64,000 nucleotides of DNA from Pseudomonas mosselii (GTDB lineage: Bacteria > Pseudomonadota > Gammaproteobacteria > Pseudomonadales > Pseudomonadaceae): contig NZ_CP081966.1 in assembly GCF_019823065.1 (NCBI RefSeq), positions 744,001 through 808,000 of the forward strand, read 5' to 3'. Every line of letters begins with the position of its first letter. Position 1 is the stretch's first letter. Of the stretch, positions 48,366 to 61,661 are shown piece by piece. The position numbers and the translations under genes were made by a program. The notes under the pieces are model-generated. The model searched no databases. It saw nothing but the letters and a program-made list of their open reading frames with translations, and was not told the DNA's origin.

Positions 48366-48668
48366 CTACAGTTCGCTCCCGATCAGCTCCGCGAGCGCGC
48401 TGATGGCCGTTTCGTTGCGCTTGTAGTAGGTCCACTGGCCAATGCGGCGGACCTCGACCAGGCCTGCACGCTGCAGGGTGGCCAGGTAGTCGGACACCGT
48501 TGACTGCGACAACCCCACGCCTTCCTGGATACTGCTCACACAGACACCCACGGTGTGAACGTCACCTTCGTCCTGCGGAGGAAAGTGTTTCACCGGGTCT
48601 TTCAGGCCTTTGAGGATCTCGAGGCGTGTGCGGTTCGAGAGTGCCTTGAATACGTCGAGCAGTTCCAT
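48366..48668 (-). CDS. ArsR/SmtB-family repressor
   Basis: A 100-residue winged-helix regulator: ALSNRTRLEILKGL in the first helices and the recognition segment LSQSTVSDYLATLQRAGLVEV near 53-74. It has one cysteine (Cys43) and no CxC metal motif in the third helix, so classical arsenic or cadmium sensing is unlikely; a thiol, redox or organic signal is possible. Copies of a 20-bp palindrome precede it (48678-48697) and the adjacent oxidoreductase operon, which points to control of both. Confidence 0.9.
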   Translation of the reverse strand: MELLDVFKALSNRTRLEILKGLKDPVKHFPPQDEGDVHTVGVCVSSIQEGVGLSQSTVSDYLATLQRAGLVEVRRIGQWTYYKRNETAISALAELIGSEL

Positions 48669-48677
48669 GACGCGATA

Positions 48678-48697
48678 ATATCGGGATTTACCGATAT
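48678..48697. promoter_or_regulatory. ArsR-type operator, copy 3 (before arsR)
   Basis: ATATCGGGATTTACCGATAT ends 9 bp before the arsR ATG on the minus strand, where bound repressor would block its own expression. Confidence 0.8.
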
Positions 48698-48744
48698 GTC
48701 AAATCGCCCCAGGGCGGCCGGCAGAGACCGCCCTGTGAAGCTGC

Positions 48745-50679
<1,935 letters not shown>

Positions 50680-50771
50680 GGCGGGTGGTCCTGCTCTTGT
50701 TAGGGGCGAGGGACTGCAACGGCTTATTCGATGGACAGTGTAGAAGGTGGGGGTGTTCCCGGGTGCAAAGC

Positions 50772-50819
50772 ATCGCGGGGCAAGTCGCATCGGCGCACCG
50801 ATGCGACTTGCCCCGCGAT
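50772..50819. repeat. Perfect 22-bp inverted repeat (REP pair) between pgi and acs
   Basis: Arms at 50772-50793 and 50798-50819 are exact complements, beginning ATCGCGGGGCAAG, with a CGCA loop. It lies 16 bp after the pgi stop and should form a very stable hairpin at the 3' end of the pgi message. Confidence 0.88.
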
Positions 50820-50835
50820 TGGTCTTGCTGGTCGA

Positions 50836-52500
50836 TCAGCCGCGGTGACGGCCGCGGAAGTAGTTGATCAGGCCCTGGGTCGAACCATCCTCGGCGTTGT
50901 CCTCTTGGGCGCCGACCAGGCGCTGGTAGACACCCTTGCCCAGTTCCTTGCCCAGCTCGACGCCCCACTGGTCGAAGGCGTTGATGCCCCAGACCACGCT
51001 CTGCACGAACACTTTGTGCTCATACATCGCCACCAGCGCACCAAGACGGCGCGGGCTGATGCGCTCGACCACCAGGGTGTTGCTCGGACGGTTGCCCGGG
51101 ATCACCTTGTGCGGTGCCAGCTTGGCGATATCGGCCTCGTTCAGGCCCTTGGCGCGCAGCTCGGTCTCGGCTTCCTCGCGGGTCTTGCCGAGCATCAGCG
51201 CCTGGCTCTGCGACAGGCAGTTGGCGTACAGCCACTGATGGTGGTCCGCCACCGGGTTGAAGCTCACCACCGGAACGATGAAGTCGGCCGGGATCAGCTG
51301 GGTGCCCTGGTGCAGCAACTGGTGGTAGGCGTGCTGGCCGTTGCAGCCGACGCCGCCCCAGATCACCGGGCCAGTGTCGGTCTTCACCGGGCTGCCGTCC
51401 TGCAGAACGCTCTTGCCGTTGGATTCCATGTCCAGCTGCTGCAGGTGCTTGGTGATGTTGCGCAGGTAGTGGTCGTACGGCAGGATCGCATGGGCCTGGG
51501 CACCCCAGAAATTGCCGTACCACACGCCCAGCAGGGCCAGCAGCACCGGCATGTTCTTTTCGAACGGCGCGGTCTGGAAGTGCTGGTCCATGGTGTAGGC
51601 GCCGGACAGCAGTTCCTTGAAGTTGGCGGTGCCGATGGCCAGGGCGATTGGCAGGCCAATGGCCGACCACAGCGAGTAGCGGCCGCCGACCCAGTCCCAC
51701 ATCGGGAAGATGTTCTCTTCGCGGATGCCGAAGGCCACGGCCGCGGCCTTGTTGCTCGACACGGCGATGAAGTGACGGTACAGCTCTGCCTCCGAACCGC
51801 CCTGGGCGAGGTACCAGGTGCGCGCGGCCTGGGCGTTCTTCAGGGTTTCCAGGGTGTTGAACGACTTCGACGAGACGATGAACAGGGTGGTCTCGGCGCG
51901 CAGGTTGGCCGACAGCTCGTGGAACTCGCTGCCGTCGATGTTCGCCAGGTAGTGGCAGCGCACGCCGCGCTGGGCGTAGGGCAGCAGCGCCTCGGAGACC
52001 AGCTCGGGGCCGAGGAACGAGCCACCGATGCCAATATTGACCACGTCGGTGATCGGTTTTTCGCTGTAGCCGCGCCACAGGCCGTCGTGGATGCGGCCGA
52101 CCAGTTCGGTGATCTGGTTCAGTACCTTGTGCACTTCCGGCATCACGTTGACGCCGTTCACGCTGAGCTTGTCGCCGACCGGGCGGCGCAGGGCGGTATG
52201 CAGCACCGGGCGGCCTTCGGAGGCGTTGATGATCTCACCGCTGAACATCGACTTGATGGCCGCTTCCAGGTCGACTTCCTTGGCCAGGTTCACCAGCAGG
52301 TCACGGGTCTGCTCGGTGATCAGGTTCTTCGAGTAGTCGAGGAACAGGCCGCAGCTGCTCAAGGAGAACTGCTCGAAGCGCTTGCCGTCGGCGGCGAAGG
52401 CTTCGCGCATGCTGAAGCCCTGCATGGCGTCGCGGTGTTGCTGAAGCGCCTGCCAGGCGGGCAGCGCCGTCACATCGTGGGGGGTACGGTAATACGCCAT
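50836..52500 (-). CDS. pgi: Glucose-6-phosphate isomerase
   Basis: A 554-residue enzyme interconverting glucose-6-P and fructose-6-P. Family signatures [16 protein letters not shown] near 260 and the conserved [16 protein letters not shown] and NVGIGGS-like ([10 protein letters not shown]) loops near 150 are present. Start ATG 52498-52500 ([13 protein letters not shown]); the frame extends 15 codons upstream. In Entner-Doudoroff pseudomonads it works mainly in the hexose cycle towards glucose-6-P. Confidence 0.97.
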   Translation of the reverse strand: MAYYRTPHDVTALPAWQALQQHRDAMQGFSMREAFAADGKRFEQFSLSSCGLFLDYSKNLITEQTRDLLVNLAKEVDLEAAIKSMFSGEIINASEGRPVLHTALRRPVGDKLSVNGVNVMPEVHKVLNQITELVGRIHDGLWRGYSEKPITDVVNIGIGGSFLGPELVSEALLPYAQRGVRCHYLANIDGSEFHELSANLRAETTLFIVSSKSFNTLETLKNAQAARTWYLAQGGSEAELYRHFIAVSSNKAAAVAFGIREENIFPMWDWVGGRYSLWSAIGLPIALAIGTANFKELLSGAYTMDQHFQTAPFEKNMPVLLALLGVWYGNFWGAQAHAILPYDHYLRNITKHLQQLDMESNGKSVLQDGSPVKTDTGPVIWGGVGCNGQHAYHQLLHQGTQLIPADFIVPVVSFNPVADHHQWLYANCLSQSQALMLGKTREEAETELRAKGLNEADIAKLAPHKVIPGNRPSNTLVVERISPRRLGALVAMYEHKVFVQSVVWGINAFDQWGVELGKELGKGVYQRLVGAQEDNAEDGSTQGLINYFRGRHRG

Positions 52501-52688
52501 TGCGGGTGGTTTCCTTGGTGCATGGTCAGGCTTGGACAGCGGCATTCGTTGCCGGTTGCAAGCTGGACATTATAGGCATTGGCGCCAAGGCGGGAATGGG
52601 GCGAGGCAAACGGTGTGGATTAAAAATTGTCACCGCCTGGATACCTGGCGTGCGTGGGGCGACGATTCGCCGCGCCCACGCGCGGATG

Positions 52689-53552
52689 TCAGGCGGTCTG
52701 CTCTTCCAGGTGCAGGTATATGTTGTCGATCAGACGGGTATTACCCAGGTACGCCGCCGCGATCACCACGAGGTCACGGTCGTCGATCATCGCCGGGCGC
52801 AGCGTCAGGGCGTGGCGCACTTCCAGGTAGTCCTTGCGCAGGCCTGCCGCTTCCAGTTGCGCCTGGCCCTCGGCGATCAGTGCCGCGAAATCGCGCTGGC
52901 CATGGCGCAGGGCCTCGGCGATGCCGTTCAGGGTGCGGTACAGCGCCGGGGCGGTGGCTCGCTGTTCTGGCGTCAGGTAGCCATTGCGCGACGACAGCGC
53001 CAGGCCGTCCTCGGCGCGCACGGTCGGCTCGCCGATGATCTGGATCGGCATGTTCAGGTCGCGCACCATGGCGCGGATCACCGCCAGTTGCTGGAAGTCT
53101 TTTTCGCCGAACACGGCCAAGTCCGGCTGGACCATGTTGAACAGCTTGCTGACCACCGTCGCCACGCCTTCGAAGTGGCCGGGGCGGCTGGCGCCGCACA
53201 GGCCTTCGGAGAGCTGCGGCACGCTCACCCGGGTCTGCACCGCCATGCCGTCGGGATACATCTCCTCGACGGTGGGGGCGAACAGCAGGTGGCAGCCGGC
53301 CTGGAGCAGTGTTTCCTGGTCGGCGGCGAGGGTGCGGGGGTACTTGTCCAGATCCTCGCCGGCGCCGAACTGCAGCGGGTTGACGAAGATGCTGGCGACC
53401 ACGAAGTCGGCGCGCTGGGCGGCCTTGGTCACCAGGGCGGCGTGGCCGCTGTGCAGGTTGCCCATGGTCGGCACGAAGGCGATGCGCTTGCCTTCGCCAC
53501 GGGCGCGGGCTACGGCGGCGCGCAGTTCACGGACGGTCTTGACGGTATTCAT
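52689..53552 (-). CDS. panC: Pantothenate synthetase PanC
   Basis: A 287-residue ligase joining pantoate and beta-alanine. The adenylate-forming HIGH-like motif is MGNLHSGH at 30-37; [13 protein letters not shown] near 150 and [12 protein letters not shown] near 187 match the family. Its ATG overlaps the panB stop by 4 nt (ATGA), so the two are coupled. The 188-bp gap to pgi holds no panD. Confidence 0.97.
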   Translation of the reverse strand: MNTVKTVRELRAAVARARGEGKRIAFVPTMGNLHSGHAALVTKAAQRADFVVASIFVNPLQFGAGEDLDKYPRTLAADQETLLQAGCHLLFAPTVEEMYPDGMAVQTRVSVPQLSEGLCGASRPGHFEGVATVVSKLFNMVQPDLAVFGEKDFQQLAVIRAMVRDLNMPIQIIGEPTVRAEDGLALSSRNGYLTPEQRATAPALYRTLNGIAEALRHGQRDFAALIAEGQAQLEAAGLRKDYLEVRHALTLRPAMIDDRDLVVIAAAYLGNTRLIDNIYLHLEEQTA

Positions 53553-54349
53553 GCGCTGAACCCATGTTCGCTGCCTGGGAAACTGACTTCCTTGACCGCA
53601 CGGACATAGGCGGCCAGGGCACTCTGGATGTCCGGCTGGCCGGCCATGAAGTTCTTCACGAACTTCGGCACACGGCCGCTGAGCGACAGCCCGAGCATGT
53701 CATGCAGGACCAGCACTTGGCCATCGGTGGCGCTGCCGGCGCCGATGCCGATCACCGGAATGCTTACCGCCTGGGTGATTTCCGCCGCCAGTTCGCTGGG
53801 CACGCACTCAAGCAGCAGCATGGCCGCGCCGGCCTGCTCCAGGGCGATGGCGTCGGCGCGCATTTGCCGGGCCTGGGCTTCCTGGCGACCCTGGACCTTG
53901 TAGCCCCCCAGCACATTGACCGTCTGCGGGGTCAGGCCCATGTGCGCGCACACCGGCACGCCGCGCTCGGCCAGCAGGCGAATGGTTTCGGCCAGCCAGG
54001 CGGCGCCTTCGATCTTGAGCATGTGGGCGCCGGCGCGCATCAGTTCGGCGGCGTTGGCAAAGGCCTGTTCGGGAGTGGCATGGGCCATGAACGGCAGGTC
54101 GGCGAGGATCAGCGCGCCATCATTGCCGCGTTTGACGCACGCCGTGTGGTAGGCCATGTCGCGGTTGGTGACGGGCAGGGTGCTGTCATGGCCCTGCAGG
54201 ACCATCCCCAGGGAGTCGCCCACCAGCAGGACTTCCACGCCGGCCTGGCTGGCGACCTTGGCGAAGGTCGCGTCGTAGCAGGTCAGCATGGTGATTTTTT
54301 CGCCCTTGGCCTTCAGGCCGTGCAGGGTGGTCAGGGTTACTTCAGGCAT
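53549..54349 (-). CDS. panB: 3-methyl-2-oxobutanoate hydroxymethyltransferase PanB
   Basis: A 266-residue TIM-barrel enzyme making ketopantoate. [20 protein letters not shown] near residue 21, [18 protein letters not shown] near 44 and [21 protein letters not shown] near 195 are typical. The start is the ATG at 54347-54349 ([15 protein letters not shown]); the frame extends 12 codons further. Upstream lies a run of four (T/C)GTTAC repeats (54540-54579). Confidence 0.97.
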   Translation of the reverse strand: MPEVTLTTLHGLKAKGEKITMLTCYDATFAKVASQAGVEVLLVGDSLGMVLQGHDSTLPVTNRDMAYHTACVKRGNDGALILADLPFMAHATPEQAFANAAELMRAGAHMLKIEGAAWLAETIRLLAERGVPVCAHMGLTPQTVNVLGGYKVQGRQEAQARQMRADAIALEQAGAAMLLLECVPSELAAEITQAVSIPVIGIGAGSATDGQVLVLHDMLGLSLSGRVPKFVKNFMAGQPDIQSALAAYVRAVKEVSFPGSEHGFSA

Positions 54350-54526
54350 GTAGGGGAATCCTCGTTCAGGCGCTGTGAACAACAACTGCGTACAACGCGT
54401 GTATTCATCTTCCGGAGCGGCACATCATCGTCTGTGATGTTCGGGCACAGGTCCGTCCGGGCCTAAATGGGTGATTGCGGCAGAGTGGCGCCGCGGGACG
54501 CCTATAGTCGTGAGCGAGGTGGGGGA

Positions 54527-54579
54527 AGTCAACCAGGCGTGTTACCGCATTGTTACGGCACCGGTGTTACTGGCGTTAC
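54527..54579 (-). promoter_or_regulatory. Tandem TGTTAC repeats and -35-like box upstream of panB
   Basis: On the plus strand TGTTAC occurs at 54540-54545, 54551-54556 and 54565-54570, and CGTTAC at 54574-54579. Directly downstream towards panB is TTGACT (minus strand 54532-54527), a good -35, with weaker -10 candidates 18-20 nt on (near 54501-54508). The same TGTTAC half-site clusters upstream of crcZ. Confidence 0.4.
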
Positions 54580-54599
54580 CGCGGTCGGAAACGCCCGAA

Positions 54600-55079
54600 T
54601 TACAGGCGTTCCAGGCCGACGAACGGACAATCTTCGAGCAGCTGCGCCAGTGCGCGACCGTCGGCGAGGCGGAATTCGGCGGGCACCAGCTCGGCGAGCG
54701 GGTACAGCACAAAGGGGCGGGCATGCATGTGATAGTGCGGCACCTGCAGGCGCGGCACGTCGATGACCTGGTCCCCGAACAACAGCACGTCGAGGTCGAG
54801 GGTGCGTGGGCCCCAGCGCTCCTGGCGCACGCGGCCCTGGTCGTTCTCGATGGCTTGCAGCGCGTCAAGCAGCTCCAGCGGCGCCAAGGCCGTGTCGATG
54901 GCCGCCACGGCATTGGTGTAGCGCGGCTGGCCGGGCAGCAGCGAGTCGCTGGTGTAGAGCGCCGAGGCCGCCGCCAGGCGGGTGTCGGCGATCAGGTCCA
55001 GCGCCTGCAGGGCGCTGCGCAGCTGCTCGGCGGGCTCATCCAGGTTGCTGCCCAAGCCGATGAACGCACGGGTGTTCAT
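54600..55079 (-). CDS. folK: HPPK, 2-amino-4-hydroxy-6-hydroxymethyldihydropteridine pyrophosphokinase FolK
   Basis: A 159-residue enzyme transferring pyrophosphate to the pterin in folate synthesis, one step before FolP. Signature RWGPRTLDLDVLLFGD near 86-101 with the two metal aspartates, and GLGSNLDEP near residue 9. The ATG at 55077-55079 is 2 nt from the pcnB stop. Lies between pcnB and panB, as in other pseudomonads. Confidence 0.96.
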   Translation of the reverse strand: MNTRAFIGLGSNLDEPAEQLRSALQALDLIADTRLAAASALYTSDSLLPGQPRYTNAVAAIDTALAPLELLDALQAIENDQGRVRQERWGPRTLDLDVLLFGDQVIDVPRLQVPHYHMHARPFVLYPLAELVPAEFRLADGRALAQLLEDCPFVGLERL

Positions 55080-55081
55080 GC

Positions 55082-56476
55082 TCAGTCCCAGGCCTGCTCG
55101 TCGTCGCGCTTGCGTTTGCCGCCGCTGCGCTTGCGCTTGCGTGGGCCGGCAGTGCCGCCGGCACCGTCGTCGCGGCTGCCTAGCTCGCGGATCATGTCGC
55201 GGCGCTGGCTGTCGTTGGCGTCCTGGTAGTCGGTCCACCATTCGCCCAGACCGTCGGTTTCCTCGCCGGCGCTTTCACGCAGCAGCAGGAAGTCGTAGCC
55301 GGCGCGGAAGCGCGGGTTGTCCAGTAGCATGTCGGCGCGCTTGCCGCTGCGCCGTGGCAGGCGCTCCTGCATGTCCCAGATCTCGCGGATCGGCAGGGTG
55401 AAGCGTTTGGGAATGGCAATGCGCGCGCACTGCTCGGCGATCAGGTCGTGGGCCGCGCCGTTCATGGCCGGGATCGGCGGCACGCCTTGGCTCTGCAGGT
55501 ACAGCGCACGTCCCGGCAGGGCCGGCCAGAGCAGGGCGGCGAAGAGAAACGCCGGGGTCACCGGCTTGCCCTGTTTGACGCGCAGGTCGGTGTTGCTCAG
55601 GGCCTGGCTGATCAGGGTGTGGGTGTAGGTCGGGCGCTCTTCCAGGGCCTGGCTGCTGGCTGGGAACAGCGGCTCGAACAGTTGCAGGTCGACCAGCATC
55701 TCGAAGGTGATCGCGCCCTGGCCGTTGAGGAACAGCTTGAGGCTTTCCTCGAACAGGCGTGCCGGCGGAATGTCACGCAGCATGGGCGCCAGCTCGCGGA
55801 TTGGCTGCACGGTGTGCTTCTCGATGCCGAAGTCCAGCTTGGCGGCAAAGCGCACGGCGCGCAGCATGCGTACCGGGTCTTCCTGGTAGCGGTGCGTGGG
55901 GTCGCCGATCAGGCGCAGCAGACGATTACGGATGTCATGGACACCGTTGGCGTAGTCGAGGATGCGCTCGCTGACCGGATCGTAGTACAGGGCGTTGATG
56001 GTGAAGTCGCGGCGTTGCGCGTCTTCTTCCAGGGTGCCGTATACGTTGTCGCGCAGGATGCGGCCGCTGGCGTTATGCGACGAGCGGTGGCTATCGGACT
56101 GGTCTTCATCCGAGTGCGGGGCACGGAAGGTGGCGACCTCGATGATGTCACGGCCGAAATGCACGTGAACCAGCTTGAAGCGCCGACCGATGATGCGGGC
56201 GTTGCGGAACTCCGCGCGGACCTGCTCGGGCGTGGCGCTGGTGGCGACGTCGAAGTCCTTGGGCGTGATGCCCAGCAGCAGGTCGCGGACACAGCCACCG
56301 ACCAGGTAGGCCTGGTAACCGGCTGCCTGCAGACGCTCGACGATGCTCACGGCATGGCGGCTGAACTGGCTGCGCTGCAGCGAGTGCTGGCTCTTGTTGA
56401 TCACTTCAGGCGTGGTGCGCCTGTGGTGCTGGCCACGAACGGGCGGGCGGAACGACTGGAACAGCTTCTTCAGCAT
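55082..56476 (-). CDS. pcnB: Poly(A) polymerase I PcnB
   Basis: A 464-residue class II nucleotidyltransferase that adds poly(A) tails to RNA and promotes decay. The active site is LVGGCVRDLLLG (58-69) followed by Asp74/Asp76 in KDFDVATSA, then RDFTINAL and EDPVRMLRAVRFAAKL. The C-terminus is a basic tail (PRKRKRSGGKRKR). The start is taken as the ATG at 56474-56476; a GTG three codons upstream is also possible, and neither has a strong Shine-Dalgarno, as in E. coli where pcnB starts are weak. Confidence 0.95.
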   Translation of the reverse strand: MLKKLFQSFRPPVRGQHHRRTTPEVINKSQHSLQRSQFSRHAVSIVERLQAAGYQAYLVGGCVRDLLLGITPKDFDVATSATPEQVRAEFRNARIIGRRFKLVHVHFGRDIIEVATFRAPHSDEDQSDSHRSSHNASGRILRDNVYGTLEEDAQRRDFTINALYYDPVSERILDYANGVHDIRNRLLRLIGDPTHRYQEDPVRMLRAVRFAAKLDFGIEKHTVQPIRELAPMLRDIPPARLFEESLKLFLNGQGAITFEMLVDLQLFEPLFPASSQALEERPTYTHTLISQALSNTDLRVKQGKPVTPAFLFAALLWPALPGRALYLQSQGVPPIPAMNGAAHDLIAEQCARIAIPKRFTLPIREIWDMQERLPRRSGKRADMLLDNPRFRAGYDFLLLRESAGEETDGLGEWWTDYQDANDSQRRDMIRELGSRDDGAGGTAGPRKRKRSGGKRKRDDEQAWD

Positions 56477-56599
56477 GGGATGCACTGTTTGAAGGAATGA
56501 TCGGCCAAGGATAGGAGAATGGCCGCATGATGGGCGGGGATTCTAGCATTTACTGGGGGAATGGTGTAGGCGGTGTCGCAGGGGGTGATACGAAGGGGA

Positions 56600-56972
56600 G
56601 AAACGACATGGGGAGCCGAAGCTCCCCATCAAGTCGTTGCGTGCTCTTATTGTTTTTTTTACGGGCTTCTTGTTTTTGTTGAATGCCCTGTCCACAAATC
56701 TGAAAGCTTGTGGACGACCCCCAAACCAGGGGTGAAGAGCAAACGGATTGCTTTGGTCGCCGAGTTGATGCTGATCTGTCGATCCAATCAGTTCAGGTGC
56801 TGCTTTTTAGTGCAGTTTTTGTTGTTCTCTGCCTGATCGTGGGGCAAGCCCCAAACACAACGCCTCTCCAAAAGAATCAGTTAGCTGCGCCTCCGCCGTC
56901 TTGTTCTTATTGTGCGTGAGTCGTTTCGTCTTGTTCTTATTCTGAGTTGCAGTGCTTGTTATTGTTCTTGTA
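56600..56972 (-). ncRNA. crcZ: CrcZ, Hfq/Crc-sequestering small RNA
   Basis: About 370 nt between cbrB and pcnB, the known location of CrcZ. It begins near 56972, 12 nt after the -12 element of a sigma-54 promoter, and ends at the hairpin ATGGGGAGC-TTCG-GCTCCCCAT (56608-56629, extended by AACGAC/GTCGTT) followed by a T-rich tract. On the minus strand AAnAAnAA motifs, read here as plus-strand TTnTTnTT, occur at 56647-56654, 56667-56680 (overlapping), 56816-56826, 56901-56908, 56931-56938 and 56956-56969: six clusters. CrcZ titrates Hfq (with Crc) from catabolic mRNAs when preferred carbon sources run out. AT-rich compared with the window. Confidence 0.9.
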
Positions 56973-56982
56973 CCAGACATAT

Positions 56983-56998
56983 AGCAGGTGCCGTGCCA
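56983..56998 (-). promoter_or_regulatory. Sigma-54 promoter of crcZ
   Basis: TGGCACGGCACCTGCT on the minus strand has GG and GC exactly 10 nt apart (-24/-12) and matches TGGCACRNNNNTTGCW at all but one defined position. Confidence 0.9.
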
Positions 56999-57073
56999 AC
57001 TTTTGAAAACCCAATGAAATCGGGGGGTTCAGTGATACAGGCAGGTTTTGGGGCGGGGCAAATGTAGAAATTT

Positions 57074-57147
57074 CGTTACCTTACGCCTCGGAGATGTTAC
57101 GCCTGACAGGGTGGGGTAACAGATTTTTGCGGGAACTGATGTGTTAC
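57074..57147 (-). promoter_or_regulatory. Probable CbrB binding sites upstream of crcZ
   Basis: CGTTAC at 57074-57079, TGTTAC at 57095-57100, GTAACA at 57116-57121 and TGTTAC at 57142-57147 lie 76-150 bp upstream of the -24 box. The inner TGTTAC-N15-GTAACA pair resembles the inverted repeat reported for CbrB. Confidence 0.7.
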
Positions 57148-57158
57148 CGCGCAAACGC

Positions 57159-57224
57159 ATCGCGGGGAATGCCCGCTCCCACGGACCAGGCAAGGCTGGC
57201 GTGGGAGCGGGCATTCCCCGCGAT
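57159..57224. repeat. BIME between cbrB and the crcZ control region
   Basis: Perfect 24-bp arms at 57159-57182 and 57201-57224 (beginning ATCGCGGGGAATGCCC) separated by 18 nt. It starts 14 bp after the cbrB stop and likely protects or ends the cbrB message. Confidence 0.92.
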
Positions 57225-57238
57225 CTGTCGGCGTTGAA

Positions 57239-58681
<1,443 letters not shown>

Positions 58682-58685
58682 TGAT

Positions 58686-61661
58686 TCAATTCTCTCGACG
58701 GTCTCGAATTTCAGGGGACGTCGCTACGACATGCCGGGGCAGGGTCACGCGGATCCGGGTACCACGTTGGCGCTCGATGTCGGCCGGGCTGTCGATGGTG
58801 ATTTGCCCATAATGCTCTTCCACGATGGAATAGACCAGAGCGAGCCCCAGTCCGGTTCCTTCGCCCGGGTCCTTGGTGGTGAAGAAGGGTTCGAAGAGGC
58901 GGTCCATGATGCTTTTCGGGATGCCGCTGCCTTCGTCCTCGACGATCAGGTCGACGGTGTGTTCGTTCACTTCGCTGCGCACGCGCACGGCGCTGCCGGG
59001 CGGGGAGGCGTCGCGGGCGTTGGAAAGCAGGTTGATCAGTACCTGGGCCAGGCGCTGCGGGTCGCCCTCGACCCAGTGCTGCGGGTCGCAGAGGTTGAAG
59101 AACTGTACTTCGAAATTGCGCCGGTTCAACGCCAGCAGACCAATGGCGTCCTGCGCGACTTCGGCCAGGCACACCGGCTCCTCGCTGTTCTGCTGGCTGC
59201 CGCCGGCATGGGCGAAGCTCATCAGCGACTGGACGATGCGCGACACGCGCTTGGTCTGTTCGAGAATCTGGCTGGACAACTCGATGATCTCGCCGTCGCC
59301 TTCGCGCTCCTCGCGCAGGTTTTGCGCAAGGCAGGCGATGCCGGTGATCGGGTTGCCGATCTCGTGGGCCACCCCCGCCGCCAGGCGGCCGATGCTGGCC
59401 AGTCGTTCGGAGTGCACCAGCTTGTCTTCCAGCGCCTGGGTCTCGGTGAGGTCCTCGACCAGCAGCACCAGGCCGCTGTTGCCCGGGGCCAGCGGCTCAT
59501 CGATGGCCGCCTTGTGCAGGTTGAGCCAGCGCGGCTGGCCATCGAGTGCCAGCCGCTGCTTGTGCAGGTGCTCGTCGGGCACGTTGATGAAGCCTTGCAG
59601 CAGGCCGCGCCAGGGTTCGCCGATAGTCACCAAGCGTGAACCGACCACGTGCTTGGCGGCGATCCCGGTGAGCTCCTCCATGGCTTTGTTCCACATCAGG
59701 ATCTCCTGGTCCTTGGCCAGCGAGCACACGCCCATGGGCAGTTCCTGCAAGGTCTGGCGGTGGTAGCGGCGCAGGGCGTCGAGCTCGGCTGCAAGGCCGG
59801 TCAGGCGTGAGTGGTAGTCCTCGAGGCGGCTCTCGATGAAGTGGATGTCCTCGGTGACGTAGTTCTCGTTGCCGGACTTGTAGGGCAGGAAGGTCTCGAC
59901 CATGTCCTGGGCCACGCTCGGGCCCATCAGGCCGGAGAGGTTGGCCTCGATGCGGTCGCGCAGGCGGCGCAGGGCATAGGGGCGGCGTTCGTCGAAGGGC
60001 AGGTAGAGGTCGCGCAGGGCCTGCTCGACCTCCTTCTGCGCGGCCTTGGCGCCCAGTGGCTTGGCCAGCTGGGTGGCGAACTCCTGGGGCGAGGCAGCGT
60101 GCAGCTCGCGGCGCTGCGGGCGACGCACGTTGTCCACCGCGCAGGCCTCGGCGGCGCTGACTTCTTCGCTGCTGGCGTTGGTGAACAGCGAGATCAGGGT
60201 GAACAGCAGGACGTTGGCCGCCAGCGAGGCGATGGCCGCCATGTGCCAGCTGGTGTCGTCCAGCACGTAGATCATGTCCAGCAGCGGGATGTAGAAGCCC
60301 TGCAGGTTGCCCAGCAGTGGCAGCAGCATGGTCACCATCCACACCAGCATGCCGGCCAGCAGCCCGGCGATGAAGCCGCGGCGATTGGCGGTCGGCCAGT
60401 ACAGCACCGAAAGCACGCCGGGCAGGAACTGCAAGGTGGCGACGAAGGCGACGATGCCCAGGTTGGCCAGGCTCTGGTGGGTGTTCTGGGTCAGGTAGAA
60501 GACGAAGCCGGCGGTGATGATGGCGACGATCAGGGCCCGACGGGTCCATTTCAGCCAGCGGTAGATGTTGCCTTCGGCTGGCGGCTGGTACAGCGGCAGC
60601 ACCAGGTGGTTCAGGGCCATGCCCGACAGCGCCAGGGTGGTGACGATGATCAGCCCGCTGGCGGCCGACAGCCCGCCGACATAGGCCAGCAGCGCCAGCG
60701 CTTCGTTGTTGGCGGCGATGCCCAGGCCCAGGGTGAAGTACTCGGGGTTGGTGCTGGCGCCCAGGCGCAGGCCGGCCCACAGCACCAGCGGCACGGCCAG
60801 GCTCATCAGCAGCAGGAACAGCGGCAGGCCCCAGCTGGCGCTGACCAGCGAGCGTGGGCTCAGGTTCTCGGTGAAGGCCATGTGGTACATGTGCGGCATG
60901 ACGATCGCCGAGGCGAAGAACACCAGTAGCAGGGTGCGCCACGGCCCCTCCTGCAGTGGCGTGTGCAGGGCGGCGAGGGCGGTCTGGTTCTGCAGCAGCC
61001 AGACTTCCAGGCCGTGGGGGCCGCCGAACACGCCGTACAGCGCGTAGAGGCCGACGCCGCCGAGGGCCAGCAACTTGATCACCGACTCGAAGGCGATGGC
61101 GAAGACCAGGCCTTCGTGCTTCTCGCGGGTGGCGATATGGCGCGAGCCAAAGAAGATGGTGAACAGCACGATCAGCACGCAGAAGGCGAACGCCACCCGC
61201 GCCTTGACCGGCTCGCCGGTGAGGATGCTGATCGAGTCGGCCACCGCCTGGATCTGCAGGGCCAGCAGCGGCAGCACGCCGATCAGCATGAAGATGGTGG
61301 TCAGCGCGCCGGCCCAGGTGCTGCGGAACCGGAATGCCAGCAGGTCGGCCAGCGACGACAACTGATAGGTGCGGGTGATCTTGAGGATCGGGTAGAGCAG
61401 CACCGGTGCCAGTAGGAACGCCCCCGACACACCCAGGTAACAGGCGAGGAAACCGTAGCCGTACTGGTAGGCCAGGCCGACCGAGCCATAGAAGGCCCAG
61501 GCACTGGCATAGACGCCCAGCGACAGGGTGTAGGTCAAGGGGTGGCGGATGACCGCGCGCGGGATCAGCCCACGTTCGCTGATCCAGGCCACGCCGAACA
61601 GCACCAGCAGGTAGGCGGCGCTGATCAGGATCATCTGGGTCAGACTAAAGCTCATCGGCAT
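58686..61661 (-). CDS. cbrA: CbrA, sensor kinase with an SSS-transporter domain
   Basis: A 991-residue membrane histidine kinase. The first half (1 to about 500) is a sodium/solute symporter-like domain with about 13 membrane segments ([21 protein letters not shown] start, [29 protein letters not shown]); then a PAS domain near 620-740 ([17 protein letters not shown]), the HisKA H-box [15 protein letters not shown] near 765 and the HATPase motifs [11 protein letters not shown] and [12 protein letters not shown]. Two start ATGs lie two codons apart; the first is used here. It overlaps cbrX by 17 nt. Confidence 0.96.
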   Translation of the reverse strand: MPMSFSLTQMILISAAYLLVLFGVAWISERGLIPRAVIRHPLTYTLSLGVYASAWAFYGSVGLAYQYGYGFLACYLGVSGAFLLAPVLLYPILKITRTYQLSSLADLLAFRFRSTWAGALTTIFMLIGVLPLLALQIQAVADSISILTGEPVKARVAFAFCVLIVLFTIFFGSRHIATREKHEGLVFAIAFESVIKLLALGGVGLYALYGVFGGPHGLEVWLLQNQTALAALHTPLQEGPWRTLLLVFFASAIVMPHMYHMAFTENLSPRSLVSASWGLPLFLLLMSLAVPLVLWAGLRLGASTNPEYFTLGLGIAANNEALALLAYVGGLSAASGLIIVTTLALSGMALNHLVLPLYQPPAEGNIYRWLKWTRRALIVAIITAGFVFYLTQNTHQSLANLGIVAFVATLQFLPGVLSVLYWPTANRRGFIAGLLAGMLVWMVTMLLPLLGNLQGFYIPLLDMIYVLDDTSWHMAAIASLAANVLLFTLISLFTNASSEEVSAAEACAVDNVRRPQRRELHAASPQEFATQLAKPLGAKAAQKEVEQALRDLYLPFDERRPYALRRLRDRIEANLSGLMGPSVAQDMVETFLPYKSGNENYVTEDIHFIESRLEDYHSRLTGLAAELDALRRYHRQTLQELPMGVCSLAKDQEILMWNKAMEELTGIAAKHVVGSRLVTIGEPWRGLLQGFINVPDEHLHKQRLALDGQPRWLNLHKAAIDEPLAPGNSGLVLLVEDLTETQALEDKLVHSERLASIGRLAAGVAHEIGNPITGIACLAQNLREEREGDGEIIELSSQILEQTKRVSRIVQSLMSFAHAGGSQQNSEEPVCLAEVAQDAIGLLALNRRNFEVQFFNLCDPQHWVEGDPQRLAQVLINLLSNARDASPPGSAVRVRSEVNEHTVDLIVEDEGSGIPKSIMDRLFEPFFTTKDPGEGTGLGLALVYSIVEEHYGQITIDSPADIERQRGTRIRVTLPRHVVATSPEIRDRREN

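Noticed and set aside
48366..48668. An arsenic-resistance regulator.
   Set aside because: The CxC metal motif of ArsR/SmtB sensors is missing, and no arsB, arsC or arsenite transporter gene is near.
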